A stretch of DNA of 64,000 bases from Amyloporia xantha (Eukaryota; Basidiomycota; Agaricomycetes; Polyporales; Adustoporiaceae). The DNA lies in assembly GCA_036971615.1 (NCBI GenBank), contig JAYKKR010000012.1, positions 248,001-312,000 on the forward strand. Reading direction: 5' to 3'. Each line of letters starts with the position of its first letter. Position 1 is the first letter of the stretch. The notes beneath the pieces are model-generated. The model was not told where the DNA came from. It did no database searches and worked only from the letters and a program-made list of their open reading frames with translations. Made by a program: the position numbers and the translations under genes. Positions 45,299 through 56,899 of the stretch are shown here, one piece after another.

Positions 45299-46589
45299 AT
45301 GACGCAGCCTCGTATCGTGATCTGCGGTAAGCCCGCTGCGATACTTCTATGCGTGATGCAATGGTAAAATAGTACACCTCATCCCATGTAGGCATGCTTG
45401 ACCATGCACAAGAAGAGTGTAAGGCGCTTTTCAATGGCGTCGCCGAAGTCCTTGTGAGTCTCTATGCAGACGAATGTTATCGCATACGCTATAGAAATGA
45501 CAAACACGCGCCTACGAGTCAGATCATGGACTCGCCTGATCGAAAATCCTTCTTGGCCGATCTGCGGGCAGACCATAAGTACGCTGGAGTACAGGGATTG
45601 ATTAGACACTGGAAGAGCGTAGACACCATCGGACTGCTGGACAAAGAGGTGATTGAAGCGCTGCCCGCCTCTATGAGATATATCGCAAGCCTAGGCGCAG
45701 GGTACGACATGATCGACATTGAGACTTGCCGACAGAAAGGTAGGACTCAGATCCCTCTTGGCGATTGTTTCTTGGCACTCCCTTTCAAGAGACTGACTGA
45801 GCCCATGTTTTCTCAGGCATACTGGTATCAAACACGCCTGGAGTCGGGGACAACGCGACAGCCACCGCGGCATTCTACCTCATCATCTCCAGCCTGCGCC
45901 GTTTCTCGCAAGGCGAGCGCGACCTACACGCCGGGCTCTGGCGCTCTGTTTTCCCCGTCACGGAGGCGCGCGACCTGACCGGGCGCACGCTGGCGATCCT
46001 GGGACTCGGTGGGATAGGCCTGCGCCTGGCGCAACTGGCGCAGGCGTTCTCGATGCGCGTCGTGTACCACAACCGCCGGCGGGTCGAGCACGCGCCGGAG
46101 TACTGCGAGTATTTCGACGCCGAGCACCTGGATGACATGCTCGCCGCGGCGGACGTGCTGAGCATCCATGTCCCGCTGCGGAGGGAGACAACGGGGCTGG
46201 TGAATAAGAAGATGATCAGGAAGCTGAAAAGGGGCGCCGTCCTCATTAATACTGCGCGAGGGGGTATTGTAGACGAGGATGCGATGATTGCGGCTCTGGA
46301 GGACGGCCATGTGAGTTACTTTCGACGTGTTTGCGGGAGGATCGCCGTCGTGTTGACAGAAAACACATATTGTGTTCGCGACAGTTATCAGCGATAGGCC
46401 TTGATGTGTTTCCCTGACGAGCCGCACGTCAACCCGCGGCTGCTGCAGTTTCCAAACGCCACGCTGCTCCCGCATCTGGGTGGAGTTTCAGCCGATGCGC
46501 AGAAGGTCATGGAGACAAGAGCACTTACCAATCTCAGAGATTTCCTAGTACAAGGGCAGGCTAGAGATACGGTGCCAGAAATTAGGTAG
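45299..46589 (+). CDS. D-2-hydroxyacid dehydrogenase 2 (glyoxylate reductase-like)
   Basis: A paralogue of the gene at 33,733 with matching intron positions. Exons: 45,299-45,326, 45,392-45,453, 45,523-45,739, 45,817-46,310 and a last exon beginning at 46,385 or 46,398. Motifs: NTPGVGDNATAT, GLGGIG, NTARGGIVDEDAM with the active-site Arg, PDEP with the active-site Glu, and LLPHLGG with the His. If the last exon starts at 46,385 it gives the family-typical LSAIGLDV, but then one extra base in TTTCCC (46,409-46,414) breaks the frame. If it starts at 46,398 the frame holds and ends PEIR, but the conserved GLDV is lost (ALMCFPDEP). It acts on 2-keto acids with NAD(P)H. Confidence 0.85.
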
Positions 46590-48234
46590 CTGGAACGCTC
46601 AGCGTGAAACGAATTGATTGTCGTCGTCATGTCGGCATGCGAGATTTGGATATGTACCCCGGGATGACCGCCGCTTGGTTCCTAATGCCTGAGTAGATAT
46701 GAGGATGTGCCATTCTCGATAGAGTTCGGATGAATCTCATTCTCAGCATTGATATCATTCAACTTGTTGTCGGTCGGTGGAGTCCAGGACGTACCTGGAC
46801 AACGGAGAGGTCATAAATTGGGATTGACCCTGGTGAAATCTATATTCTGTCACATAATGAGCTTCGTAGTCAGTCCAGTGAGTATCAGTAATCGCACGAG
46901 CGCGAACTTTGCAATTGGGTAGGAAGTTGGATGGAGCAAACGTACCTTGGAATCAGCTTGCCACCGTGACGGTGGACGTCGGTGCACATCTTATCTTATC
47001 TCGAGCCTGGCCTTCTCGATTCCGAGCGCTGAAAACCCGAATTTAGTACCATCTTGCCTTTGTACCTGACATTTGGCATTCCATTTCTATGCTGTTACTT
47101 CTCAGTCTGATTCTCATATCTTGCGCACGACTAGGATGACGCATGTGGCCCACCGGTGTAGGAAAAGTGCCGCGGGCTTCGTGAAATGCGTGGCAGGCAC
47201 CGCGACGAGTGGTAGTTGTTCTATCGAGTCGGAGCTGTGCACTGCCGCACGCGCGACCAGTCCCGCTAAAAGTGAAGCTTTGAAGCTAGAGGGCGAGCTC
47301 AAGATTGGTGTATCTTGACTTGTTCCTGATACATGTTGCTCTTGTTATGGCTTGCGCACTACACAGTAAACCTCTTTGCGGAATCGCGAGTGTGTCTGAG
47401 TCGCTGACAATCGAGCCGAGTGGGAGCGGACGCCTAAAGTCCTGTGATTGAGACATTTCTATCATCCCAACGGTCGATGCATATGCTCATACTGCGAGAT
47501 CATGCATCTGACTGTTGCGCTCGAGAGTCGAATGCATGCCGTGTTCGGCGGTTCGCTCCTTCGCGGAGGAGATCGACGAATTCGCAAGGCCCAGACCAAC
47601 CATGTGGGGCACCTACAATCTTTAACATGAATCGAAACCGAAATTCCCTTCTAGCTTTATTGCTCAAGGGGTGAGCATGGTTTCTGTATCTGCCAAGCAT
47701 TTGATAGCTGCTACAGCTTTCATTCAAAGCCGTTCCGATGATTGGAGTCGCAAGACGGTGCCTGGCCGGGCTGATGCTATTGTGTGGGCTCATCTGCCGC
47801 TCTCCGGCTGTCCCATACATGTTGTGTACGATCGTGTTGAAGGGCACTGATAACCACATATGTTCAGGACCATCCGACAACAACGCCTGGGGGACTCCAT
47901 GCGTCTCTGCAAGACAGGTTCAGTCATCCGAAATACGGCCGCGGTTGTGCAGCGTGCTAACGTCCACACAGGCTACTTTCCGATCGGAAGAGTATCAAAG
48001 TTTCCTCTTACAGCGCCTTGGCATCGCCTTCGTCCTCGGTTGCCATGCTGAATTCGTTCCGCATCGACGTCGAAACAACTTGGGACCTTTCTCCGGCTCA
48101 CACAGGATCCCACATGCTGCGCATTTCATCGCCATTGGGATCTTAGAATGTAGGCATATAAAACGTTTGCCCTCGACGATTCTCGATAGTTTTCCATTCC
48201 ACTGTCATTCCTTTGAGTTTCCATAAGAGCCGTC
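46590..48234. other. 1.6-kb intergenic region
   Basis: Open frames here (such as 47,738-48,226) lack recognisable motifs and are not taken as genes. Confidence 0.4.
48155..48164 (+). promoter_or_regulatory. TATA box of the GH30 gene
   Basis: CATATAAAAC lies about 75 bp before the ATG at 48,235. Confidence 0.5.
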
Positions 48235-50543
48235 ATGCTCTTTCACGCCTTAGCGTCCAGTCTTTCCCTGGCTCTACCCATTTCCGCGCAACAGATTTAT
48301 GATGTTGTACGTCATCACGTTACTGTTCTATCTCTTGCAGTATTATTCACCATTCTTGCAGTGGTCGACGACATGGCAGAGGGACGACCTCTTCACGTAC
48401 ACCAATCTCTCTCCTAATCCGATCAACTTCGTATCACCCGGGTCCACGGGGACATCGGATATCGTGGTCACTGACTCCACTGTCTACCAGCAAATGGTCG
48501 GGTTCGGTTCTGCCCTGAGTAAGCACACGCAGGATAATCAATGAGCGTGACAATAACAAACCAATTTATTGGATGTTTTGGATCTTAGCCGATTCTTCCG
48601 CCAAGCTATTGAGTGAATTGAAGGTAATCAATCGATTGAAATGCAATGGCTTTCTCAATACAAATTGCGTTTCCACAGTCTACCAACTCAGACAATTACT
48701 GGGATCTGTTGAACTACTTGTTCGATCGTAAGATCAGATTCTCAGACAAATCTTCCTGCCTGATGTTGTATCCTCGCAGCGACGGACGGCGCAAACGCCG
48801 CAGGATTCTCCTACCTTCGAATCCCACTGGGTGCATCTGACTTCTCTGCTAGCAGTGAGTTCAAAATTTTGTCCCCAAACTACATGAGCCCTGTACTCAT
48901 TGTGTTTGATGTAGCTTACAGCTTCGACGATGTCAGCGGTGATACTTCGCTTGACAACTTCAACATCGACAACGCCCCGTCCTACTTATTCGATGTTCTC
49001 AGTGACATCGTGGGAGTGAACAGCATTTTGAAGATTCAGATCACCCCCTGGTCTCCGGTAGGAACATAAATAGATGTTCGATTATGCTCTAACTCATGTG
49101 CATTTCTCAGCCCGGATGGATGAAAGACAGCGGTACCATGAACGGAGGAAAGTTCTACACTTCGTACGCAGATGTCTGTGAGTACCTTCCGCTTTTCATG
49201 GTCTTCCCAGCGCTGATATCCTATCACTCAGACGCCAACTATCTTCTGAAGTGTGTTCAAGGTTACCATGGCAAGGGTTTCTCAATCTGGGCCATATCCA
49301 TTCAGGTAGGCAGCCGTCTGTTTGTTGTTATAGCCTTCACTTGACTGTCATTCTGCAGAACGAACCGCAGAACAGCGACGATACCTACCCGAGCAACCTC
49401 ATTGACGCCTACTGGGAAGGCCAGGTCGGCCTCCAGCTCCGTACACTCTTGAACGACAATGGCTTCTCCGATGTCCTCATTATCGGATACGACCACAATT
49501 GGAACGATGCGGGCGAGTATCCCGTGCAATTGGTGTGTGTGCGCGCTCGACGTCGTCGCATGGACTGACGTGGTATCGAACTATATTGATGGGTGATGTG
49601 TAGATGGAGGACGCTGGAAGCGCCTTTGACGGCGTTTCGTTCCACTGCTACGAGGGCAGTGTCAGCGACCAGCAGACGTTCTATAATTCATACCCAGACA
49701 AGAACATCTACTTCACCGAATGCTCCGGCACGTTCTACAGCGACTGGTGGAGCGACATCAAGGTTAGTGTTCTGTGCTAAAGTCGGGCGAAATTTGACAT
49801 GTTGACTTGGATGATCTAGTGGTATATGAACAACATGTGGGTCGGGCTGCATGATGCATCTCGGGTCGGGTTCCTGACACCTTGAGTTAGCTTCATCGGT
49901 GCCGTGAACTACCACTCATCGAATGGTGCCATGTGGAATCTTGTTCTTGACGGGCAGGGCCAGCCCAAGACGCCTGGTGCTGACAGTTGCGGTGGCAACC
50001 CCTGCCGTGGTGTTGTGACCGTCAACAGCAACGGTACCTACCATCTCAACCAGGAGTGTGCGTGTCTCTTCTATCGCTTGTATATGATTGCATCATATAC
50101 TCACGGACGCCGGCGATGGTAGTCTACGCAATCGCTCAGGCCTCCAAGGCTATTATTCCTAAGGACAGCGGCGGTCCGTTTGGACAGCGGATTGAGTCCA
50201 CGGTCAACGGCAACAGCAACCTCGTCGTCTCCGCTTTCGTCACGCACCGGACTGACTCTACCGCCTGGCTTCGCTACAGTCTCGTGGTGTTGAACCAGTG
50301 AGCGCTGTGCAAGCTTCCGCTGATTAAGATGGAAACTGATACATCCATGTTCTAGGAACGACGAAGCTGATGGCTCGTGGGACCCAGTAGACATTGAGGC
50401 AACGATTGAGTTCCGGGGCCAACAGGTATGTCGCCACAATCGTTCTTGACAAATGCTGCTGTTAAGTCATGTTCGCAATCAAGGCGACCTACACGTTCCC
50501 CGTCGGTGTGACCACACTTTGGTGGTATGCCGAATCACAATGA
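48235..50543 (+). CDS. Secreted GH30 glycoside hydrolase (endo-beta-1,6-glucanase-like)
   Basis: A retaining glycosidase of family GH30, most like fungal beta-1,6-glucanases that act on cell-wall glucan. The N-terminus MLFHALASSLSLALPISAQQ is a signal peptide, so the product is secreted. About a dozen exons join in frame, from 48,235-48,306 and 48,362 onward. Landmarks in order: QQMVGFGSAL, YLRIPLGASDFS, KIQITPWSP then PGWMKDSG, and QNEPQ with the acid/base Glu. Next come IIGYDHNWND, FHCYEG, YFTECSG with the nucleophile Glu, NYHSSNGAMWNLVLD, NQEFYAIAQASK, and a C-terminal beta-sandwich ending VTTLWWYAESQ. All catalytic elements are present and no frame break was found. Could instead be a glucocerebrosidase-type GH30; the substrate is inferred. 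Confidence 0.92.
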
Positions 50544-51351
50544 AGTTAGGGAGCACTGTTGCCGGTGGCAGTGTCATCATTGGCGCTGAGCTCAAAAAGT
50601 TACCCATAAAATTACATATGCTGCAGACCCGACGCTCTTTTTTTATGTTCATTTGGTTTTAGGGAGAAAATGTATCGGGGTTGTATAATGGAATTATCTA
50701 TGATATGAATTCTTGTCCTTCCAAGAGCGCAGTACTAACATAGAACGCACCGGCCAGATAAATTACTGGGATACTGACCGCCGGCCAAGTGTTAGCGCCT
50801 AATCTGGGACACGGACACGACCACGTGCATACCAAGACGCGCCTGCCAGAGAACAGCTCGGGAATTGGAATCTTGCTTCGATCCACTCCTCGGCTCTCAT
50901 AGTTGTTCTAGCTTGCGTTCATTTGGAGGTCATACGCTCTGCTGTCTGTTTCGTAGCGGCACTAGAGTTGGCTCAGAGTACAACTTGGAACTGTATTAGC
51001 GTCAACAGCTTTCAGTCGATTGTTTCGAAATCAACCAAGTCGCCTAGCTCTAGTAGCTGTAGCTGCTCGCTTCGGTAGTTGCATACTACTTCCTGGACGT
51101 GCAAGGCTTCAAGCAGGGGTTTGGGGCATTTTTGAGGGTCTATTGAAGGCGCGTTAGTCATAGGGTTTTCAATCGCTACTGGGGCTTCCTGTTCTTAGAA
51201 GGACGAAACAGTCGTCATTGAAGTTCGTGCTGCACTCTTGGTACATCACTCAATCGGACTTTCTGGACAGCGCCTGTAGCTGTCGATTTCTGCTAGCGAT
51301 CTGGTTATTAAGCTCGATACGAAACACAACGCTACAACTTGAAGATCGAAC
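50544..51351. other. Intergenic region, no gene seen
   Basis: AT-moderate sequence without recognisable motifs. Confidence 0.4.
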
Positions 51352-53342
51352 ATGTCTCCTCTTCCTCAACTCATCAGATTTTTGCAGTTTTGCTTCTTAA
51401 CCTATGTCGTTATTTCTGTCCTATATACGACGCACTACCTTTTCTTCTCACGACTCACCGAAGTGCTCCTGCCCTCTCTCCGACTTATTCCTGGTTCCAC
51501 CTGGACTACCCACACCGGACCTGACAGAAGCACACAATATGAAGAAACGGAACTGGCTATGGCCTCTCTGCCGGTAGACCTATCTGATGCTCTCTGGCCT
51601 GCGGACTTATCTGCTAGTGACTCTCCTCTGTATTTTTCTTCGTCTGCGCTGGCTCAGGAATTGGGTATGGACAATGCAGCTCGCACGCCCATACGAGAGG
51701 CAACGTTTCTGTCGAAAGCATTTGCGGGTGCGATGCACCCTACTCGGATAATACCTTTCTACTATCGTGCCAGCGGCACCGTTGACGAAGGGGACGTGAC
51801 GATCACAACGCTGGTCACCGCAAACCGCTTCAAGGTCTTCCGGCAGCTAGTGGAGCGCTATCAAGGTGCGTATTCGTGTTTAACCTTTACCAGAAGTGGA
51901 TATATGCGCGAGAAATAGGTCCTATTTCTGTTACTATTCACATTCCATTCCCCTCGCAAGCATCTCTATCCTCGCTGCCGCCTACGCACCCGTCAGTCGT
52001 CGCCCTTCAGCGTCTGCACGCGCTATATACTTCCTCTTCTCTTTTCTCGACATATGTGGATGTGCATCTGGCGCTGTCCCCTTTGCAGCCTCTGCTCGAC
52101 CTCGGACTTGGGAACAGAACAAAGATAATAGCGGCGCACGAGACGAGGGCGAAGGCGAGGGCGGTCGACAGTTCAATGTATGGCGTAACGTCGCGCGGCT
52201 ATTCGCCCGCACGGAGTTCGTGATGGTGCTCGACGTCGACTTTGCCGTTTGTACGGACTGGCGTGGGGCGCTGCGCGAGGCTATTCGCCGGGCAGAGTCA
52301 GCGCGGATGTCCAGTTTTCCGGGACAGGAAGAAGAGGAAAACGGAAATCCCAAGATAGACTTGGGCAATAGCGAGCTCGTCAAGAGGCTAAGAGAGGGAA
52401 GCGCTGCGTTGGTCGTTCCTGCGTTCGAATATGTCAATCTTCAGGACGGAGCAGACCAGATGAACTTCCCGAATGACAAAGAGGTATGGCTTGTGATCCT
52501 TCATGTCTGTCCAGGGAGTTTTCATAGAAAACCATCTTGTGCGGTGTAGACCTTGCTCCGGCTCGCACAAACCTCGCCGCCCGTAATCACCTCGTTCCAC
52601 GCTTCCTGGGCAGCAGGGCATAACAGCACAGATTATCCTCGATACTTTTCAATCCCACCTGGGAGCGGGCAGGTATACAGAGTGACCCAGTACCAGAGCG
52701 CATACGAGCCGTACGTGATCGTCAGTAAGCGCGTAACGTGGTCAGTATCCTTATTTTCATGACAGACCCAATTCTCTTGACTTGTTGAGGTCCCACCACA
52801 GCGTACTTTCTGACACTATCCCCTTTGACAGGTGCGACGAACGTTTCACCGGCTATGGCGCAAACAAGGCCGCATGTCTGTTCGAGATGTACCTGAGTGG
52901 CGTGTCGTTCTACGTGCTTGCAGATCATTTTCTGATCCACCAGAGCCATACATACGAAGAGGAAGCCCGACGCGAGGAGGTATGTCATCCATACATCTTC
53001 ACTTTAGCTATTGCTATTGCCAATCACGCCAATTGCGACAGAGAAAGTACAATAGGAAGCTATATGCAGATTTCAAAGAGGAAGCGTGCCTGCGGTGCGT
53101 GGCATCATGATGCTATCTGATCTAAATTCATAGTGATTCTAATGTCGCTGGTAGTTACCTTGATCGGTACGCTCGTGAGGGCACCTTGCATACTTCGCGA
53201 GGTTTCAATGTTCAGGAGGAGTGTAAAAAGATCAAGAGTATCGCTCGGATCATTCCACAGGTGTGCAAAATGCTCCCGATATCTATTGCAAATAGTTTCT
53301 GATCGCTGACCTGAATTTGTCTTTCAGTTGATCGAGGTTTGA
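51352..53342 (+). CDS. GT49 (LARGE-like) glycosyltransferase, type II membrane protein
   Basis: A Golgi-type glycosyltransferase of family GT49 (PF13896). Starts MSPLPQLIRFLQFC, with a single hydrophobic anchor at about residues 10-30. Exon 1 is 51,352-51,865 and exon 2 starts at 51,919. Motifs: FNVWRNVARLFARTEFVMVL followed by the DVDF metal-binding (DXD) site; PAFEYVN; YEPYVIVSK; DERFTGYGANKAA; FHVL-like FYVLADHFLIHQSH; and the C-terminal short exon LIEV with TGA at 53,340. Between VDVHLAL and GRQFNVW the frame changes. An intron 52,076-52,131 (GTCCCC donor, AATAG acceptor, 56 nt) would restore it; alternatively one base is missing. Donor and acceptor sugars are unknown. Confidence 0.85.
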
Positions 53343-53646
53343 TGTTACCTTGAGATTCAGATGTACGCAGTAATACAGGCATGTCACTCTGGCATATAAT
53401 CAATGGGTTGGTGTGTTCACAAGTCTGGCACGATCGCTGTGTTCCATGTTGTGGGCGTTGTGCTTCCACGATTGAGCATCTATCTACGGTCGAACTTCTT
53501 GAGAGGCACTTTCTGGCCCTCAAGTCACGAGATCGGCGCCGACGTCATAGCGTTCTCATAGGGCTATCCCACATAACCGTATACTGTTCAGTGCCTTTCA
53601 CGACAACCACGACCATCACGTACCGTTCGAACGTTGAAAGACTCCC
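53343..53646. other. Intergenic region, no gene seen
   Basis: About 300 bp between the GT49 gene and the cupin gene on the same strand; no site recognised. Confidence 0.4.
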
Positions 53647-54219
53647 ATGGCACCTTTTAAACTCACACCCCTATCGTCCCTGCGCACATCCACGTATCAC
53701 ATACCTGCCCATGCTCATATCCCCAATACCTCCCTCTCGCCCCACCCCCTCCTCATATATCATGGCGCGTTCCCGTCCTCGCCATCGCTCTCGCCTTCCT
53801 CCATCGAGTCCCACCTCTCGCATGTCGGCGTCGTCGCACCGAAATGGAGATACAGCATGTATCGCCAGTCACATTTCCACTCGAATACGCACGAAGTCCT
53901 CGTCATCTCAGCCGGGCGTGCGCGGCTGCTCTTCGGAGGCAACGGAAATCCTGAGGGTTTGAAACTGGAGGTGCAGAAGGGGGACGCTATGCTCCTTCCT
54001 GCAGGCGTTGCGCATCGTCTACTGGAAGATTTGAGTGGGCCGACAGGAGCGTTTGAGATGGTCGGCTCCTACCCCGTCGGCGCGAAGGAGTGGGACATGT
54101 GCTACGGCGACGGGCGAGCAGAAGAGAACTACGGGGAGGTCAAACAGAGAATCACTGGGTTAGGATGGTTCGATCGAGACCCTATCTACGGCGAAACAGG
54201 GCCAGCGTTGCAATGCTGA
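53647..54219 (+). CDS. YjlB-like cupin protein
   Basis: A single exon of 190 residues, ATG at 53,647. Resembles bacterial YjlB-type cupins. Features are HFHSNTHEVLVISAGRARLL (first cupin motif with metal-binding His and Glu), then GDAMLLPAGVAHR (second motif with His), and the conserved tail SYPVGAKEWDMCYG. The length fits a single-domain cupin and no targeting signal is evident. Function of the family is not established. It lacks introns, unlike its neighbours, which fits a bacterial origin but does not prove it. Confidence 0.85.
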   Translation: MAPFKLTPLSSLRTSTYHIPAHAHIPNTSLSPHPLLIYHGAFPSSPSLSPSSIESHLSHVGVVAPKWRYSMYRQSHFHSNTHEVLVISAGRARLLFGGNGNPEGLKLEVQKGDAMLLPAGVAHRLLEDLSGPTGAFEMVGSYPVGAKEWDMCYGDGRAEENYGEVKQRITGLGWFDRDPIYGETGPALQC

Positions 54220-54500
54220 GTCCTACGCTGCAGCTACCGACGTTGATTGTGGACATCATGTGACGATATATGTACTGCCGTTACTACTGCGTCCAAGAAT
54301 GCGGAGGAGTGTGGCTGATCGAATGCCCACCTGTCGCAAGACTGCACTGCATAATGTCACGAGCGCTATAATTCATGTTGATGTGTTATAGGGGATGAAG
54401 GAAAGCAAACGACGTTCTTCCCAATACATCGGCGGAAGTCATCAGGCGCGGCATGATCGTGATTGGAGTGAACATCATGAAGCAGTGGAGAGCAGTATTA

Positions 54501-54780
54501 GACACTTTTCGCAACGCTTTTGGAAGCTCAACTCGCCGCTTGAGTGGGGCGGTTGATCGACAAGGAGCCCAAGCTCCACCTTCGTTCGCCGCTCTACAAA
54601 TTCTCTCAGCCCACTGAGCCCAGGCTGAGGCCAGCGTTGGCGATGATAATTGACCAATGGGAAGAGGCGGCACAGTCGGCGACCAGCATCGCCTGCCTGC
54701 GCCACCCCAGCCCTTGCGGCTTGAGTGGGGCGCCTGATCTTCCAACAATCTTGGGCGCTAAGGCTGTTGCGAAAAGTGTC
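54501..54780. mobile_element. TA-flanked MITE, 280 bp (Tc1/mariner-like)
   Basis: Terminal inverted repeats GACACTTTTCGCAAC (left) and GTTGCGAAAAGTGTC (right) are perfect over 15 bp. Each is bordered by TA (54,499-54,500 and 54,781-54,782), the target duplication of Tc1/mariner/pogo elements. Inside, the phrase GCTTGAGTGGGGCG occurs twice as a direct repeat (54,538 and 54,719). It has no coding capacity. Confidence 0.75.
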
Positions 54781-54782
54781 TA

Positions 54783-55643
54783 TTATCAGTGACGATCCAA
54801 GAAACGTTCACGATCAGTTGAACATGCCTTGCGGACAAAGTTCTTCTAAAGAGCGCCGTCACGTTCATTCATTAATAACCTATGCCAATAGGACTCACGA
54901 GAAGCGAAGGTCAAGAATTTTGGGGTGCAAAATTTGAGTGCAGTATCCAAGACGCAGGCGCAATGTGGTGCAACGCATGCCTTTCGGTGCGCAGCCCTTT
55001 GGATACGAGTGTCGGTCAGCTTCCTTTCGTGCACCCAGTGATTGATTGACCTTGAAACACATGCACCTATTGCGTACCAGTGCAGCTATGAGTCTATCTT
55101 GGCAGCGAGACTCGAGCTCACCATTGAAGTCATTGTCCAACATTGATGGATCGCCGACTTGCATGACGCCTGCTCAGCGTCTGTGACCTCCATGACGAGA
55201 CTTCAAACCTCGGGCCTTCATCCCTGCTGTGCTCAGAACATTTCCAGTCAACCGCTTTAACACTTTTACTGTACGTGTCGACAACTTATGAGATATTACC
55301 TCCCTGATTCCAAACCCTGCAGTTCAATAGTCATCATGAACGCTAGCGTCGGAGGCAGAATCGAGGCCCTTGTCAAGGCCGGTGATATGTCCAAGGAGGC
55401 CGATGTGAATGGAGTTTGAAACGCGTACGCTCTCCTTGCCCCATCTCTTCGAATCGGCTACTGACCGTATTGCGTGCTATTCCCAGTATTTTGTCTCTGT
55501 ACTTTCGGACGGACCAGTTGCAGGTTTTCATCGCCCCGTAGGCATCGCCTGGCGGCGGTAACTGTTAGATTTGAGCCGGGAGCCACAGAATGAAGAAATA
55601 TATCCGTGCTTGAACTGGACTACGCCAGCAAACACGTAAGGAA
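54783..55643. other. No certain gene; possible upstream exons of the next gene
   Basis: An ATG at 55,336 opens MNASVGGRIEALVKAGDMSK and meets a TGA after 26 codons unless spliced at GTTTGA. It might be the start of the gene whose last exon lies at 55,644-56,120, but the splices are not convincing. Confidence 0.3.
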
Positions 55644-56120
55644 TTGAGTACGAATAATCGAAGTAAATACTATCCTAGGTCACATGATCCATATGTACCG
55701 AGCATAGATACTGGAAATTCCAACAGTAACAGGACGGACTTGCTCGTTCGCAGCTACGCCTACAGCGGTGTTGTCGGGAACCTGCACGTCGCCGACTCTT
55801 TCACGATCATCCTTTCCGAAGGGAAAAGCAACACCGGCGATCACTTCGACCAGATCAGGTCTCAGCTAGATGGCTACCTCAAGAGCACGGGTGTCTCCGC
55901 GTGCTGGGCTATAGGAGCGAGGGGGACAGGGGTCAAGTTTTGGCGCTACATCAAGAACCGCATGTTGGACGAGATGAGGCCTTGGACGGTGGAGAAGGAC
56001 GAGCAACCGAAAGAGATGGATCGCGATTCGAAGGATTCCAATGTGTTCGAGATCACGGAGTGGAAAGACCGTGATATCACGAACCATATCAAGGCTCAAC
56101 CTATCGCGTCTATGGCGTAA
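55644..56120 (+). CDS. Hypothetical protein, partial model
   Basis: An open frame whose part from about 55,712 onward is protein-like (RTDLLVRSYAYSGVVGNLHV, FTIILSEGKSNTGDHFDQIR, CWAIGARGTGVKFWRYI, MRPWTVEKDEQPKE) and ends QPIASMA with TAA. No known domain is recognised. The start is uncertain and earlier exons may lie at 55,336-55,600. Composition and lack of stops suggest a real exon. Confidence 0.55.
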   Translation: MSTNNRSKYYPRSHDPYVPSIDTGNSNSNRTDLLVRSYAYSGVVGNLHVADSFTIILSEGKSNTGDHFDQIRSQLDGYLKSTGVSACWAIGARGTGVKFWRYIKNRMLDEMRPWTVEKDEQPKEMDRDSKDSNVFEITEWKDRDITNHIKAQPIASMA

Positions 56121-56780
56121 TTCAGTGCACAGCCGGAAGAGTGCAAGAGTTTCTTCAATGTACCAATATGTTGATGATGTGTAACAATATAATTGCTCTG
56201 CTTGGAACGAAGTAGACTTCTGTTGCTTCGAGCATACAAAAATTGTGATAAAAACGAAAACCAATTAGTGAAGTACTATGATACGTTGTGGAGAAGGTAA
56301 CGACTTACATGTATCCTCTCTCATCGTATGAGCAAGATAGGAAGATCAGCTGCACGTAATTATACCAGAACTAATGTGTCGTAGCAAGTGTTGATCGAGA
56401 GAGGTCGGAGTGTCAAGAAAAAACTGAAGAAAGCAGACGAAGAGTCAGACAGTTGAAAATTAGAATTTTCGAATGCATTTTCTAGAGAGAAAGTGTGATT
56501 GGACGGATAATCTTATTGACTGTACATGGCGAAAGGTCAGTGCATGACGGATGAGAGCTCGAACCTCAAGTGAATGACCTACGTCCAAATGAATTCGTCG
56601 CGGCGTCCCATGAACCTCCCGAGAAGCTCCAATCGCCCGACACATGTGACGACAGCGACGACAACATTGAGTATGGAGAGTCTGATCTCTATAACATCAT
56701 TCTGTGCAGACGGTGGTGACAATCTTGTACGTGTTCTGTCTAGAAGTAATCAAGGCCCAAGGAGCTCGAGTTTCGACCAT
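56121..56780. other. AT-rich intergenic region, no gene seen
   Basis: Nothing was recognised between the hypothetical protein and the minus-strand remnant. Confidence 0.4.
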
Positions 56781-56897
56781 CCCGTAGAAGTCGAGGTCGA
56801 CGGAGCTCGCTACGCTCCATCCTCGACCATAGCTGGAACGGCCGTCGGTCGTGTCGACAAATATGTTCATGTACAGGCCAGTAATCCTGAAGTCGAC
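56781..56897 (-). pseudogene. Remnant of the GHSG-type domain family
   Basis: On the minus strand about 39 codons read VDFRITGLYMNIFVDTTDGR and continue SSYGRGWSVASSVDLDFYG. This aligns with ITLTFAPPYMNVIVNTTDGH followed by SGYGYAF of the protein at 61,184-61,827. The flanks do not continue the similarity clearly, so it is an isolated decayed piece in opposite orientation to the intact copies 4 kb away. Confidence 0.55.
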
Positions 56898-56899
56898 GG

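Noticed and set aside
47738..48226. 162-codon open frame upstream of the GH30 gene
   Set aside because: No motif or homologous pattern; it runs through the TATA box of the GH30 gene.
51896..52549. Continuous 217-codon frame in the GT49 gene as a separate gene
   Set aside because: Its second half is the conserved GT49 core that joins to exons on both sides; its first part overlaps exon 2 in the wrong frame.
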